From Gavia stellata (taxonomy: Eukaryota; Chordata; Aves; Gaviiformes; Gaviidae): DNA of 64,000 bases. The translations under genes were made by a program, and so were the position numbers. Every line of letters begins with the position of its first letter. The first letter of the stretch is position 1. Under the pieces are notes generated by a model. That model saw only the letters and a list, made by a program, of their open reading frames with translations, was not told the origin of the DNA and did no database searches. Of the stretch, positions 24,369 to 37,979 are shown piece after piece. The stretch lies in assembly GCF_030936135.1 (NCBI RefSeq), contig NC_082595.1, positions 8,787,430-8,851,429 on the forward strand. Direction: 5' to 3'.

Positions 24369-25919
24369 TCTGTTCACACTTGTTTGACAGCTTGCTTCAT
24401 ATGATTTTTGGACAAAAAAAAAAGTAATGTTTGTGAATATTCTTTTACGGGGTGACTAAGAACTGTTCCTGATAAGACAGTTGAAAATGTGGAATGGATA
24501 TGTTTTTGTGCATGTAACAAAACTTGTGTATGTGGAAAAAGTGTAATTAAAAAAAAAAAGGAGCAAATAGCCGCATTGCCATATTTGGAGTTGTAGGAGC
24601 CCTACAAACCTCATCTGTGAATTTAAGAGGGGGAGGTTTGGGATGCGATGCTGCTATGCTGAACAGAATTTTACATAAAGAAATTATATTATCTACGCAT
24701 TAAGCATAGTAGACACAAGCTATTCAGATTATTTTTTAAAAAAGTATGTACTTTTACAACTTTTAGGTAATGTAATTCAGATACTGGTGGTAACTGAAGG
24801 TGTATGTCATAACATCTCTTTCATTTATTATGAAAATGTTTTAACTTTATGCCAGAGGTGTGGGCATCTGACCTATTGACAGTTGGTTTGGTTTCCCAAA
24901 AATTTAAGTTAGAAGCATTAAATGCTGCAATTAATATCCCTGGCCTTCAATATGCAGGGCTTTTCTGGTAGATGAAGCATATTTGGTCCTTGTTTTCCCT
25001 GAGGCTACAAAACTTTTTAACAGTGTAGCTTTTCTCTTAAATTCTGTGGTGGTTTTGGCCTGTGTGGAAACGCAGGTGACAACAGTGAGTCAAAATAGTT
25101 ACCTCGTAAATGGTATTGGATATAAACTTGACCGGATATTCTCCACAGTGTATTGCAAAGTATTGTTCAAAGCCATGCACAGTATTGCATGTTTGTCTGG
25201 TAGACAGGGAGGAAAAGAAGTTTTTGGCATCATGCCTTGTTGCTCAGTGACTGCAGACCAAATTACAGGTATGTCTGATTCAGGACAAAAGTTTTTTTAC
25301 CAAATGCTAGTACTTACTAATACGGTTAGCAAATAGGGCTGTCTAATGTGTCCTGCCCCTGAGAAAAAAGAAATACTTGTTGGTTGGCTCACAGGGATTT
25401 TATGCATCTTGTTTGTGACAGCGCATGGGCAAAGGACAGGGGCGGGCTGGCTGGCACACCCAGTGGCTGCAACCAAAGAATCGGGGATTGAGGCACAAGG
25501 CTTTGCATGCCAAGTTGGTGACAGGAATAACAGCTGAGGGGGACTGTGGGATTTGGTTTTGATAAGTGTTCATGGCAGATTGGTGAATTTTTGTTTTTTA
25601 GCAGGTTGGTTGTACTTTGTGAAGAGTGTATGTGTGAGTGATGTAGCTGACCATGAGAGAGACTGCCCTGCCAAGGAGCTAGGGTCCAAGTCCATCCCTG
25701 AACATAGGTATGCCTAATATGAGACTGACTTGGGCCAAAGGTCTCCAAAGCCAAGCAGTTAGTAGGAGCTGGGAGCCTGCAAACAGGGGAGTTCCTGTGG
25801 TCAGTAGGAAAAACTGAAATATTTGTGCATAAATGCTGGGCAACAGTCACTGTGGCAGAGGAGTGTGAAGTACTGGTTGCAGATGTGAAACTGAGTTCAG
25901 AGAGAGCAGAAATATGGTA

Positions 25920-27162
25920 GGATGACAGGTATGTTTGGAATTCAGGTATAGGAGCATATGCCTATTCAGGAATGATAAAACTGAATGCTAAATGGTGGAA
26001 TAGCACCAAATAGTAATTAAATGATAAGAGAGAAGGAAAGAAGAAAGGACAGAACAGATCGAAAATATTTTTTTTAATAAAATAATTCTAGGGGAAGAGA
26101 AGGCTAGTAAATGAATTCTACTGAGGTAATCTAGGAATTTAAATCCTTGGGTTTGGATTTAGATGTGTAATTTGTTAGAGAGAACTGCTACTAAGAACTG
26201 TGTCATTGCAGAGACTTATTCTCCAGTCTATAGCTGGGAAATTAAAGTTCTACTAACAAAAGCAGGGTCCAAACATTCCTGTATGTTCTGCATGAAAGGT
26301 TTCTTCATCAAGTAGTTGCTGAAGCAGAAAGTGTGGATACCAGCTTTGTTAAGTGATGAGGGTGTTGTTAGAGGTGTGGGTGTCAAAAATAATGTTGAGT
26401 ATTCATAACTAGATTCAGATGAAATAGAAGAATAAACAGTTCTTTGGTTCTGTAGGTACACTTTTGGGTTTCAAAGAGAACAAACAAAATAGGACTACTT
26501 TAATAAAACAAGGTGAACTGTGGAGCCCAGAGATTGAATGGAAAAAAGGCCTGGAGGTTATTAAAAATAAAAGCAATAGAATTAAGAGGAATGTCTGCCC
26601 TTAACAAAGGAAAAAATTGGAGATGGTAGTGCCCAGGCTTATCTGAGTGAATAAGCACCTTTGCAGTTAGAGATGGCAGAATCTGCAAGCACTGGGGAAT
26701 GGAAAAGCAAATTCACAGAAAATGCTATGTAGGAATAGAAATAAAACTGTGAAGATGTCAAACTGAATTAGACTTTGCAATGGCTGTCAAATGGTAAAAA
26801 GTTCTTACAATTTTTTTGTGTAAGAAGGCAAGACCTGTGTACAGTGAATGTGTACTTGAGATTAAGGATGATTTGAGTAAGGTGTCCAAACTAAATAAAT
26901 ACTTTGCTTCTGTTTTCAATAAGGATAATGATAATAGTCACAGAGCAAAAAACAAGCTGGGTAACAGAAGTTAATGTATGGAAACAGAAGTTATCATAAA
27001 GAGGGAGAAACATGAATTTGCAAGCTTATTGTGTACATGCTGATGCAATCAGATGGTCTTTGTCCAAAAATTCTAAAAGAACTGGTATATAAAATCCTTT
27101 GACAAAGGGATACTTTATGGAAATCAGTCAGTGGTGGAGCTATAATGCTTACATTTAGGAAG
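25920..27162 (+). mobile_element. Ancient CR1-like LINE, upstream half (endonuclease end to early RT)
   Basis: A heavily decayed LINE in sense orientation. Fragments match the order of a CR1-type ORF2. Near 25,940-25,990 there is an end-of-endonuclease-like stretch (aggagcatatgcctattcag). Around 26,520-26,830 is the lysine/asparagine-rich linker. Around 26,885-26,935 is a segment translating as LNKYFASVFNKDNDN, equivalent to the KAFLASVF region of the younger CR1. Around 27,050 is the counterpart of DGMHPRVLKEL (agatggtctttgtccaaaaa). No frame is intact. It continues at 27,749 after an LTR insertion. The left boundary is approximate. Confidence 0.7.
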
Positions 27163-27167
27163 ATGAG

Positions 27168-27743
27168 TGTCATGCATTGGTGCTGGCCAGCAGCCAAGCA
27201 GCTAGGGCCCCCTCATCCCCACCAGTGGAACTGGGGAGAGAATACCAATAACAAAAGTGAGAAAACTTATGGGTCAAAATGAAGACAGTTTAACAGCTGA
27301 AGGAAAGGGAATGGGAGGGGAACAAGTGATGCAAAGGCAATCACTTGCCACCTCCCACAAGCAGACCACTGCCCAGCCGGTCTCCAAGCAGCAGCCACCT
27401 TGGAAGTAAAACCCCTGTCTCCCCAAAGTCCTCCTTCTACCCCAGTTTTTATTGCTAAGCATGAGGCTAGACAGTATGGAATATTCCCTCGGTCAGTTTG
27501 GGTCAGCTGTCCCGGCTGTGTCCCCTCCCAAATTCTTGGCCCAACCCTAGTTTACCGCTGAGGTGGGATGGGGGGGGGGGGGTGGAGTGGGAAAAGAGAA
27601 AGGCTTGACAGTGTTCAAGCACTCTTCAGCAATAGCCAAAATATTAGTGTGTTATCAATGCTGTTTTAGCCACAAATTCAGAACACAGCACCATACAGGG
27701 TGCTGTGAAGAAAGTTAACTCCATCCCAGCCAGAGCCTGTACA
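27168..27743 (-). mobile_element. Solo LTR of an avian ERVL-like endogenous retrovirus
   Basis: A 576-bp element starting TGTCATGC and ending CTGTACA, so with TGT...ACA ends. It contains the stretch tcagctgtcccggctgtgtc, then cccctcccaa, and a tail with ttaactccatcccagccaga that I recognise as typical of a very common bird ERVL LTR family. Flanking 5-mers ATGAG (27,163-27,167) and AAGAG (27,744-27,748) fit a slightly decayed 5-bp target duplication. In the usual orientation of this family the LTR reads on the minus strand. No gag, pol or env is present, so it is a solo LTR. It has a G run (about 12) at 27,571. Confidence 0.75.
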
Positions 27744-27748
27744 AAGAG

Positions 27749-28800
27749 GAAAGAAAAATGATCTTGGCAATGGAGACCTATTTGTCTTGACACAGTGGCA
27801 TATGAGGATTTAGAAAAGATCTTTGAAGGAATAGATAAAGATGTGGAACTAAATGAAAAAGCGGATAAAATGCAGCATGGATTTACTAAAGATAGCTCAT
27901 GACTGTCTAACCTCTTAGCTTTTTTGATGAGAAAACTGATTTTCAGGCAAAGTAAACATGTCAGATTTCCTCTATCTGGAATTCAGTTTAGCATTGATGT
28001 GACAACCCATGAGAAGTTGTAGGGTCAAAGGGAATGCTCATAGGGAGGGTTGGCAATAGATAGTGCTCAAAGGAACTTGCTTGTAATCCCAGGGGTGGGG
28101 GAGGAGGGAGGCAAAAAAGTAATTGAATTCCTTAAGAATTAGTCTTTGGACCAGCCTCATGTTATATTTTCATTAATGATATTGGCAGAAATATTAAGAG
28201 TGTACTGATAATACTAGCTGGGAACATAATGTGGAGAGGCATCATCAGGAAGAGGAACAGTAAGATGTCATACAGGAAGAATGGCATGACTGAAAGGACT
28301 AGGGTAACTGGTGTGAAATAAAATTTGGTATTACAAAATGCAAAGTACTGAACTTGAAATCCCTCACAAAACCTCTTGCTAAGTAGTTAATCATTAGAAA
28401 ATTGCTGAAGTAGTAGTCGCAGGTAGTGATGATGAGTTACTGGCATGATGGCTACAAAAAAGGCATGTGTTGGGGAAACATATCAGGAGAGTCGTTCCCA
28501 GTAGTGAGAGAAAAGTATCATTGCTGCTGCTCCAGGCTCTGGTGAGATTTCATGCAAAATGTTGGGTAAAATTTCTGTCATTCATGCTTAAGGAATATAA
28601 TTCAGAACAGAGCTACTAAGCCTATGATGACAGTGAAAGGCCCTACGCAGGCCACACGGAAGATGATTTGGAGAACCTTCTTTCAGGAATTAACTATAGT
28701 GAAGAGTAGGAAGTCATAGAGTTTTCTCCTCTAAATCTGTCGGAGTGTAAACACCAGGCAGAAAAAGGGACTATTTAAGTTGGAAACTGAGTCTGTTCTA
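27749..28800 (+). mobile_element. Ancient CR1-like LINE, downstream half (reverse transcriptase)
   Basis: Continuation of the sense LINE after the LTR. Recognisable decayed RT pieces occur in order. The gatcttggcaatggagacct stretch is the counterpart of GNYRPVSLTS. MQHGFTKDSS then NLLAFFDEKTDF follows near 27,870-27,945. A GPASCYIFINDIG segment near 28,150-28,185 is the counterpart of [12 protein letters not shown]. Near 28,335 is a KCKVLHL-like stretch. A C-terminal SERPYAGHTEDDLENLL-like stretch is at 28,630-28,690. Several stops and frameshifts make it a fossil. The right end is approximate. Confidence 0.75.
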
Positions 28801-31800
28801 TTGCAGCAGAGTGTTTCTGAAAAAGCATTCTGATCAAAATAGTGGGGATAAGAAAATGTTTGGGGTTTATTGTTTTGTTTTAATTTAAATTTAGTAACTT
28901 TTATAAAAAGGGTAATGTAGTATAGTGCATCCAACAGGAAAAGATGGGAATTAGTAATTATCAGTTGTTATGTAGTAGGGTAGGTGGACTGTGGGATTTT
29001 TTCTTTTTCTTTTTTTTTTTCCCCCCTTTTCCTGCAATATTACTGTAACAACTGCTGCCAGCAGGATGTTGGTTGTGAGTCACTAGTAGTCTTGGAATGG
29101 ACTGTTGAAAAAGCTACTTGAGACTAGGTGGCATCAGTCTAAGAGTAACTTCATACTTTTTAATAGTTTATGCAGTCTTCTTAATATGCAGTATATTGCT
29201 GACAGAGCTATTGGCTATCCATTTCTTAGCTCTTTATACCCAATAAACATTTGAGAAAAGTCATCCTTGAAATGTTCTGTTGAGGTAAGTCGAAGTAGAT
29301 TTGCAACAAAAGTGAATTTTGACCATTTTTCTGCTCTCCAATTAATATGACTTATTTTTCTCTAATGATGTCTGCCTTTATCTTCCACTGCTTAGGAGCT
29401 TATCTTTTATTTCAAACAGTTTTGTTTGTTGGTTTTTTACATCCATAAATTGTGGATTCTGTCTCCTTTAAATTAATGCCACTATTCTAGTTGATTTCAG
29501 TTGGTGAGGATCAAGTTCTTCAGGCTTCTGAAAGATTTAGAGTCCTTCTGTGTGTTTGATGTTGATTTAATGATATTTATCACTGTATCTTTTTAGGTAT
29601 ATATTAGCAAAAACTCTGAAGAGACACAGTGGAGTAAAAGGATATATAGCATTAAATTAAAAGAATCTGATAAACACTGAAGTGAAACCTCAGGAAAACT
29701 GGTGTCTTAAAAAATGAACTTTTAAAGAAATAAAAAAATTGAAGGCATAGCAATACATAATTAAGGCCAGTTGTGTACCTCACTATCTCTGCATAGTAAT
29801 ACCAATATCAGATTTGTGCCACGTAGTATCAGCAGCTCCATTATGTATTTTCTTTTTCAGATTCACTGTTAAGGGTCTCTCACTTTCCCTTTGATACTTC
29901 AGAATTTATTTAATCAATTAAGAAGAGTGGAATTTAAACATGAATTTTCGGATACAAACAAGGCTGCTGAAATGGGAGATTCTTTGAGAACGTGTCAGAT
30001 TGATGTATTTGTTTCATATTTAGTGTCTGCAATTATAAAAATAATCTTTTTACTAGCCTTTATTTTACCTGATCATATCTATGTAACTCTGCCATGTTTT
30101 GGCAGACTATAGCACATTAAAAGCTTTAGAAAGTAAGTTTAAAATCTAAATGCAGAGAGGTAACCATGGCTGAATTACTCTCCTGGGAGGAAAATGCTCT
30201 TAGAGTGCCTATTGAAATCAGCATTATCATTTCAATACATGTCAAATATGACTCATTTCCTAGTTTAGGCAAAATTTCTTTATAAATCTTTAAATCTTCC
30301 AGTTCTTTCAAGAAAAGGTTAAAGTACTTATGATTTAATGAGACCGCTTTACATCATAACTGTTTGACTATCAAGAGAAAACTTGTCCTTTCCAATTTAT
30401 GGAATCCTTTTATTTTCTGCACAAGTTTTTGAATACTTTAAAATTTGTATTAAAAGCAAAGAACCTGAGACTTAAAAGCAGGGAGGAAAACATTTACTCT
30501 ATATAGTCTCTGTATGTATTACTAAATACGACGTGTTTTAAACTGTATATTCCCTAAGTTTAGTAAGGACATGAGAAAGCATTTTAAGAAATCACTTGGA
30601 TCTCCTGCTTGAAGTCATCACTTACTATCTATTAGGAGTAGTTTGTCAGTCCCAAGAAGGGAGGGAGAGTTTGCATCAATTCTACATATTCGAGTTTTCA
30701 TCTATTAATTGCAATTGTGTGTTGAAAATATTTAGGAGGATACAGTCTATCCATACGGTTGGTGCTATTGTCCCAATAGACAGCAGAAATAAAACACATT
30801 ACAGTCTGTATAATGTATTTGAGTGTCTGTTTACAGAGCTGTTCCTAGAAACAATGAGAATAGCTCTCTTGGCAACTGGTTCATCATTTAATCTGCTACA
30901 GCTGCAGGCCATTCAGATACTGCTGCTGAACTTGCAGCCTTGGTGTTCTTTGATATTTGTAACTTGCTGTGCTGTATCCAGAGGTCCTACTGTGGTGCTT
31001 CTCTTCTCCTGGTCCATGGGTACTAGGATGTTGACTGTTTGTATTGATTTGAAAGCTCTTTATTGTTATAACTTCAGCTCCTTGGGAAATGGGATGTTTT
31101 CTAGATGCCTCTATCTTCTCTTCACTTGTACTGTTTCTTAAACTACTTCCTTTCTTGCCTGAATATGAGTTCAGGCAAGTTCTTGCATATTTGCAGATTT
31201 AGATTTACAGTCTAACAGCTGCCTGGGAATATAAGACAAAGAACTTCATCTGGGCCAGGTTTGTAATGTCAGAGAATGCCAAAAATACAGGTTTTGTCAA
31301 TGCCATCCTGACTACACTTCTGGAAATTATGAATGTTGTTTCTATTGCAAATGCCAAAAACACTGAAGTCTTCACAGACTCTATATTATATATGGTAGAA
31401 ATGGAATTAAGCCTTTGTATGACCAGTGCTGGGAGGAAGTAATATTGAATGGTTTGCAGAAGCTATGCCTGATTTGTCTGGAGAGTTTCAGATGAGATTT
31501 GTAATCCATTAAGTTTCAGTTTGTTCTACAAGCAGTTTTTTTCTTATATAAAAATATGTGGCAGACAATTTAATTGTATTTTTAATAATGGAAGCACTTT
31601 GTTAGGAATGATTTGCTGCCTTTTTTTCCTGCAGTCTCAAATCTTTGAAGGTCCTGCAACTCTTAAGGGTGTATTTTTGGCATCTGGTGTGTTTTTGCTT
31701 TTTTATTTAATTTTTATTTTTTATATAAAAAAAGAGTAAAGTAGACATAAATAATGATCTGTGCTACTCTAGAATTGTGGGGGGTGGGGTGTTTTGCTTT

Positions 31801-33849
31801 TTATTAATTAGAAAATTACTTTCAGTCTTCTTCCTAAGCATACCATAATTTTTTTTAGGATAATTAATAGCTGTGAATCAAACTTCTAGTGACCATTGTA
31901 ATAAGTAATACATCTATTTCTGTCATGTGTAGTTACAGTACATGAAAATATCATTTGTAAGCATATTTTTCGTTGGAAAAAATTGTTATTTAATATTGTG
32001 GTGGCATATGAATCTAAAAGTTGTGTCATTCCATACGGAAACAGCTTGCCTACTTCTTAGAGGAGAATGTTTTGAAAGGTAAAGGGAAAAAAAGATGTTC
32101 TTCAAGTGTTCAAATTCAATATTAGGAATAATAGTAAAAATTGCATAGCTGGATTTAGAAGAACTGAGAGAGAGAGAGATGTGTGCTGTTTAACAGCATC
32201 CTATGAATTAAACTGTGGTCATTGGAATGAACTATTTTCAGATTGCTAGAAATCTGGAGTTCTAGTAGGAGAAACATAAGCAAAGAAATATTGTTTAAAC
32301 TAGATTGCCCTTGATTCTGAACTAATCTCTTAAATATATGTTTATGTACGCCTCTTGTAAGTGGGTTCCCAGATATGTATTTCTTGGTGTAACTTAAGGT
32401 ACACTTCTGCAGCTGGACAGCTGCTCTTCCGTTTGTACATTTGTGTGCCCTTGAGTTGTGTAGGGAGCAAGCTTTGAGAGATTGGAAGTAGCTGCATGTA
32501 CTTGACATGGCTGTTGGTGTTAAACATTAAGATAACACTCACAGGGTACATCTACATTATCAGTTTTGTGTATGGGAAGAATTCTTTTTGATATAGGTTT
32601 GCCTTCTGTCTATTTGGAATCTTGCGTTACTGAAGAGCACTGCTGATGTGCCTGAATTTGATTCCTTTCTGGAGAGACCAAGCTTGAAGTTGTGCACTGG
32701 AGTATCACCATTTGGAGCACACCATTTGCAATGTGAGCAGAAGGTCCTCCAGAAGGTAGTTCTTGGCATTCACAGTGTGTGAGCAGAAAACTGGCAACCG
32801 GTTTGAACTTCTTTGCTGGTAAAGATGGATCACAGATATTGAACCATAGTCCTTCCCTCTTTATGCTGTGCAAGTTGCTAAGTAGATGTTTTCACAAGAT
32901 ACTTGAAACTTTTTTGATAAGAGTCTAAAAACTTCATGAGTACAGCCAAATAGAGCAGCTTCTGCTTTTCCTGATTATTTAAAAAAAAAAAAAACCAACG
33001 TAATTACTACATTTGGTTCAGGTTTCTGTAGCTTAAAGACAGATACTTAAGTCAGAAGTCTGCTCGAGAAATGGAAGATGAAACTTTCAGATTGTCCTTT
33101 ATGCAACCTCCATTATTTATGTGTGAAAACTCTCATGTACATCTTGCATTATCACCTATGCATGCAACAAATGGAAGGTGACATAAATTACATGTGTACA
33201 ATGCAAAAATCTATATGTGCTGGTGGCAGTCCACAGGAGGAAACTTCTGCTAAGTCTTCATATATCATTTTCTCATGGAAGCAAAGAATATTTCCTGGCA
33301 CGGAAAAACTTATCAGCTTGGCTGGAAAGTAGTAAGTTCTGGGATGAAAGAGGAGGAAGAACTCCTCCTGTCCATGTATCTCATTCCAACACCTCAGCTC
33401 AATAGTGCTGTAATTTTTGCATTGTTTAAGAACTGCTGTGTTTTTGCTGTGTTTAAGAACTGTGTGTCTAGATAATATGTCTTTGAGTGTGAAAAGAGAG
33501 TAGATGCACAGAAACAGCTTGCTTTTAGATACATCACTGATCTGTTTTCTGACAACCAGTGTTTTTGAAGCTTCTTAAGCTAGACTGTATTCAGTAGCTA
33601 CTGACTGACCTATTTTTAGTTTAATAGTCTAGTGCTTTTTTATAATTTATGTTTTGGTATTGCTAGTATCTTGTGGCACTGAGTTCCTCATATGCAATTA
33701 TGGCTGTATGAAATTGTTCTTTATTTTAAATCTGCTGTCTAGTCATTTGTTTTTGCCAATTTCTTTTGTCAGTTGCTTTCTATTTATCATTCTCTTGCTA
33801 TTTGATATTTTGGTTATAGAACGTGATAGCATGTTATAACTGCTTATAA
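28801..33849 (+). other. USH2A intron 3, second part
   Basis: AT-rich intron sequence with T-rich and A-rich runs. The longest ORF (30,596-31,141, 181 codons) is a leucine/cysteine-rich translation of T-rich DNA without recognisable domains or codon bias, and I do not consider it a gene. No repeat recognised with confidence. Confidence 0.6.
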
Positions 33850-34680
33850 ACTGGATCTTTCCTTATATTGGAGCCATTCTGCAGGTTGGTCATCCTCACT
33901 GATCTTTTCTGAAACTTTTGGGGTTATACCATCACAATTTTGGGGATGCAAGGGTCAGAACTCCACTTGTTATTCCAGATACTTTCCACCATAAACTTCT
34001 AAACAATGAAGTTTTGTGGCTCTGTTTTTCATTTCTTTCCCAATAAGGAATTTTATTCCTCTTTGCCATTGAGCATTTTGCTCATTAGTGTATGACTACC
34101 TACAGTAACTCCAAGACCACTTTTTCTGAGCAGTGATGCTTCAGAACTTTGTTTACATAGTTAAGAATGTTTTTCTCATGTCTACTACTTTGTGGTTAAC
34201 ACATTTAGTCTGCTACTTTATTGCGTGTTCCTTGAGATCCTTTTGTAACTTTAAGCTTTGACTTTTACTGTCTGGATGTATTAACTACATCCTTTTTCAC
34301 CTCACTAACCACTGTTTTCAAGCCTATACAAAAAGTTAAATAGCAGAGATTGTTGCAGTTACCTCCTGATAAACTTCTGTCTGTGTGAAATGTGGACATT
34401 TAATCTCTACTGTGTTTGAAACCTTTCTGGAAAGCCAGAATATTATATTGGTCAGTTCTTCCTTATCCACGTGCATCTTAACTACTTCAAAGAACTCAAA
34501 GTTGGATCTTGATTTCCTTCCACAAAAGCCATGTTGCCTTTTCCATTATATATTATATATATAATATTTATCCATCTGTTTTTCCAACCAATTCACCCTG
34601 TTTAGACTTGATTTGATGGATTATCAAAACAATTGCTTCAAGACCTGGTCACTCATTATGTCTATAATTTTGATTTTTGT
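33850..34680 (-). mobile_element. Ancient CR1-like LINE RT fragment, antisense
   Basis: On the minus strand, near 34,530-34,430, the sequence translates as GFCGRKSRSNFEFFEVV, then KMHVDKEELTNIIFWLSRKV. This is the decayed counterpart of [17 protein letters not shown]...VDKGxxVDIVYLDFxKAF in CR1-type reverse transcriptase. On the left, the + strand piece ggtcatcctcactgatcttt is the antisense of the conserved C-terminal block of these LINEs. There is no intact frame. An AT palindrome (34,544-34,568) interrupts it. Similarity may extend to about 35,240, but I cannot support that part. Confidence 0.7.
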
Positions 34681-37600
34681 ATTGTGCTTTGATCTGTGCA
34701 GGGCTAATAAAAATACACTCTATGTGCATGCTTAGTTAGGAAGTTTTTTTAGATACTTTTAAGTTATTTTTTCCCTAAACTTGATTGGTTTCTTTCCTAC
34801 TTTGATAAAGAAGTAAACTGGCCCTATTTGGGTGTAGGAGAAGCTTACTGTTCTTTGATTCTATGTATTCCAGAAAAGTGTCTCAATTCCAAATTGACCT
34901 AAATATTTTTTTCCATGCACTGTTTGCTTGGCTGTGTGTAGAATCGTGCGACCTTGCTTGTATGACCCTTTGTGATACTGGCAGCATTTCAAAGAATGGC
35001 ACTGGCTTTGATCTTCTGCCTTCTGAATTAAAGCCAAAATGTTTTCCTCTTGAACCTCTCCTCTCTCCTTTCCAGTGGTATTTAAGTGTATCATCGCTAT
35101 TGACTCTGATTGTAGATGGCCTATATATCTTGTGCAGTTCACTGTTGTTGCACCTGTAGGCAAATCAGCATGTGATATTCAGTGGCAGCATAGATTGAAC
35201 TATCAATATTGCTCCTAATCTGACATTTCAGAACTGCAAGTTTCTGTTTCTTTCCACTGAAATTCTTACCCTGAAGATTTATCCTCAGTACTCTGAGATA
35301 CGTGCCTTTCTTTTTCTAGCTTGATGACTATGTTCCATGGGACTTTCGTGGTTCTTGGAGTCAGGACTGGTCAACAGAAAAAGTCTCTCATCTCTCTGAG
35401 CTTCTCTAGGCAGTCTGCTTGAGTCTTGATAATAGATATTCTGTCTCTTCAAGTTACTAATTACTTGTGGCTTATGCATGTACCTCTTGTCTGTAAGGCA
35501 GGTAATTATGTATGTAACAGGTTGGTAAACTGGATTACCAATCTTCTGTTGGACTTCTAAGTGCATTTTTATTATATTTGAAGGGCTTTTACCCTTTTTC
35601 TTAAATTGTGTTTATTGGCTTCCATGTCTCTGCTGTTGATCAGTAATCTCCTGGGCCTTTCCATGCCTTAACTCGATGCCTGTATACTAAATTGCACAGG
35701 AAGTCACTGTGAACTTTCTGAGCAGCCTCCCCTGGTCCTCTCCTGGCCCATCTCCACCAAAATGTGGTTGAGGGAGCTTTTTCTAAAAATTAGCTACCAA
35801 CAATAAGCTACCAAAAAACCAAAGCCCTCCTAAATCAGGTTTGGTCTATGTGCAGTTAATAGCACAGTTTCGATCTACTGCAAAGCTTTGCTGGTAAGAT
35901 GCTTAGTAACTCTGGAGAAAAGCAGTTATTATTAAAAAATGAAAATGGAAGCTTACAGTGAATTGTCATCAAAGAGTGTTGGAGAGTTACAGTACAAAGG
36001 AATAGTTGAATGACCATTTCTAAAGGAGTTTGTGATGGAAGGAAGAAAGCAGGGCACAGAGGAGGAGGGAAGGGCCTGAAGTAAGGTTGTTGGGAGGAAT
36101 ATGAAAGGAATCAAAAGCAGAATTTTGTGGATCCTTGACCATGAAGAGAAACTAAGCCTTGAAAGAAAAGATGAGACGTTATTTGCAGAAATCCCTTAAC
36201 TGGATACATGGAACTTTTGTGGTGAGGCATTCAGAGGGCAAGAATAATTGCTTTCTTCTTATGTAAATCATCACAAAAAGAGACAGAGGGATGGATTTTC
36301 AGCCTTCTAGTCCCAGCAGAGCTGTTCAGCTATTGTTGCACCAATGTATTCTTGCATTAAATTTGGGAATGACTTACAAGCCCCAGTACTGAGCAGTGCA
36401 AAGTAGTGCAAAATTCTTCACATATAAGCAATTCAAAAGACTAGAATTTAGTCCACAGCTGATAGTGTAATACAGGGTTAATAATTGTTTATTAGTAACA
36501 GCTCCCTTCATTTGTGTGGGTATCTGCTTATTCTTTGACTAGTGAAGCACAAAGACTTTATTCAGAAGGGACGTTTCATTTGACATCTACATCTCATCCC
36601 TAATTTACATGATTACAAGTAGTTCAGGAAAATTCAGAATCAGTGGTTGTGCTGTATTTTAAATGGAGGGGGCAGAGAGAAAACATGCATTGTTATGAGA
36701 TTATCTAAAATTTACTTTCAGACCTTTTGTTTCAATTAATTTTGGCAAGCCTATTTTATGTACCTGTTTTAGCTGCTAAAAGCAGCTTGTTGAATCCTTA
36801 ATACTTGTCTCCTTTCATGTTACTATAGCGATCATCGGATCTTGGATCTGATTTGTTCTGTGACTTGGGGAAAATAGAGTCATTATGCAGCAAGAAAGCA
36901 ATTGTTCTCCACGTATTTTCAGATCTGATGACTAGGGTCCTCTTATTATGTTTTATTGTTTGGAACTCATTTGCAGCACGAGTCACTTGTTAAACCTTTC
37001 CATGTAAAAAGAACAGAGATTGATCAATGGTTAAAATAGTTAGAGTAAAGCTTATTTGTTAATTACTTTCATTTTTAACAGAAACTGTATTTGCAATCTT
37101 GAGCTGTCGGGTTCTCTCTGCCATTCCCCTGCCCAGATACATTTATTCTGTCCTGAGGCATCAGTAATAGATTGATAGACCTCTACTGACACAGACAATA
37201 AAGAATATTTTTCATTGGTACAGTGCTGGTTGGGGTAGAAAGCAGCAGAGCTGTAGTTAACCATTTTAATATTACTTCATAGTACTGAAATACTGGTGAA
37301 GTACTCACCAACAAAAGATTAAATGAAAATTGCCAATCCATAATTGGAATGCGTGCTCTGTGGCAGAAGGATCTCTAATCTCTGATTCAACTGTTTATTT
37401 TAAAACAAGGTTTACTTATTTAAATACTAATTCTTTAAAAATACAGACCATTTCAAAAGCTGTCTCTTTTCACATCGATCTTTCTTTGTCTTCGGCCTTG
37501 TTTATCAGATAATTGACGGTGTGGGTTGTATCACTCAGTTTTTAACACAGTACTAAAATTACCCTTGTCCAAAAAATTAATGACATACATGATTCTTATT

Positions 37601-37979
37601 TTGAATCCTTCTGCTTGCTGTTACTTGCATTTTTGCATCTTAAAGGCTTTATTCATGAAATAGCTATTAGTTTGTCTTAAGCCTCTACACCACGTTATGG
37701 TTCAGTCTGCATTCCAGTTGCTTTCTGATTTCACTGTTTGGGGTCAAATTTGTATTAATACATGGCTTGTTCTTGAACAGAGAGTTAATTGCTTCAGGAG
37801 CACTCCAGGGGTCAACCTTTTTCTCCCCTTTCTGCCCTCCCCACCTTTTTTTTTTAATTTATGTTGTTCTTCAGGGAATTCAAGCTGAACTAGTGGATCT
37901 ATGCACAAAAAGAAAGACTTGGATTGAAGGAAAACCATTTCCTGTTGAGAAGGGATTAACATTGTAGGAGATAGTGAAA
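34681..37979 (+). other. USH2A intron 3, third part
   Basis: Intron sequence, perhaps including more of the antisense LINE at its left end (to about 35,240). No gene seen. T-rich tract near 37,843-37,856. Confidence 0.6.

Larger units (their letters stand above)
21891..25919 (+). other. USH2A intron 3, first part
   Basis: AT-rich intron sequence with a perfect 17-bp tandem duplication (23,226-23,259), a 22-base A run (24,347-24,368) and shorter A runs near 24,413 and 24,549. No coding exon of usherin is expected or seen. Confidence 0.65.

Noticed and set aside
30596..31141. 181-codon ORF in intron 3
   Set aside because: It is a translation of T-rich intron DNA, rich in Leu/Phe/Cys, with no domain, no splice context and a position inside USH2A intron 3.
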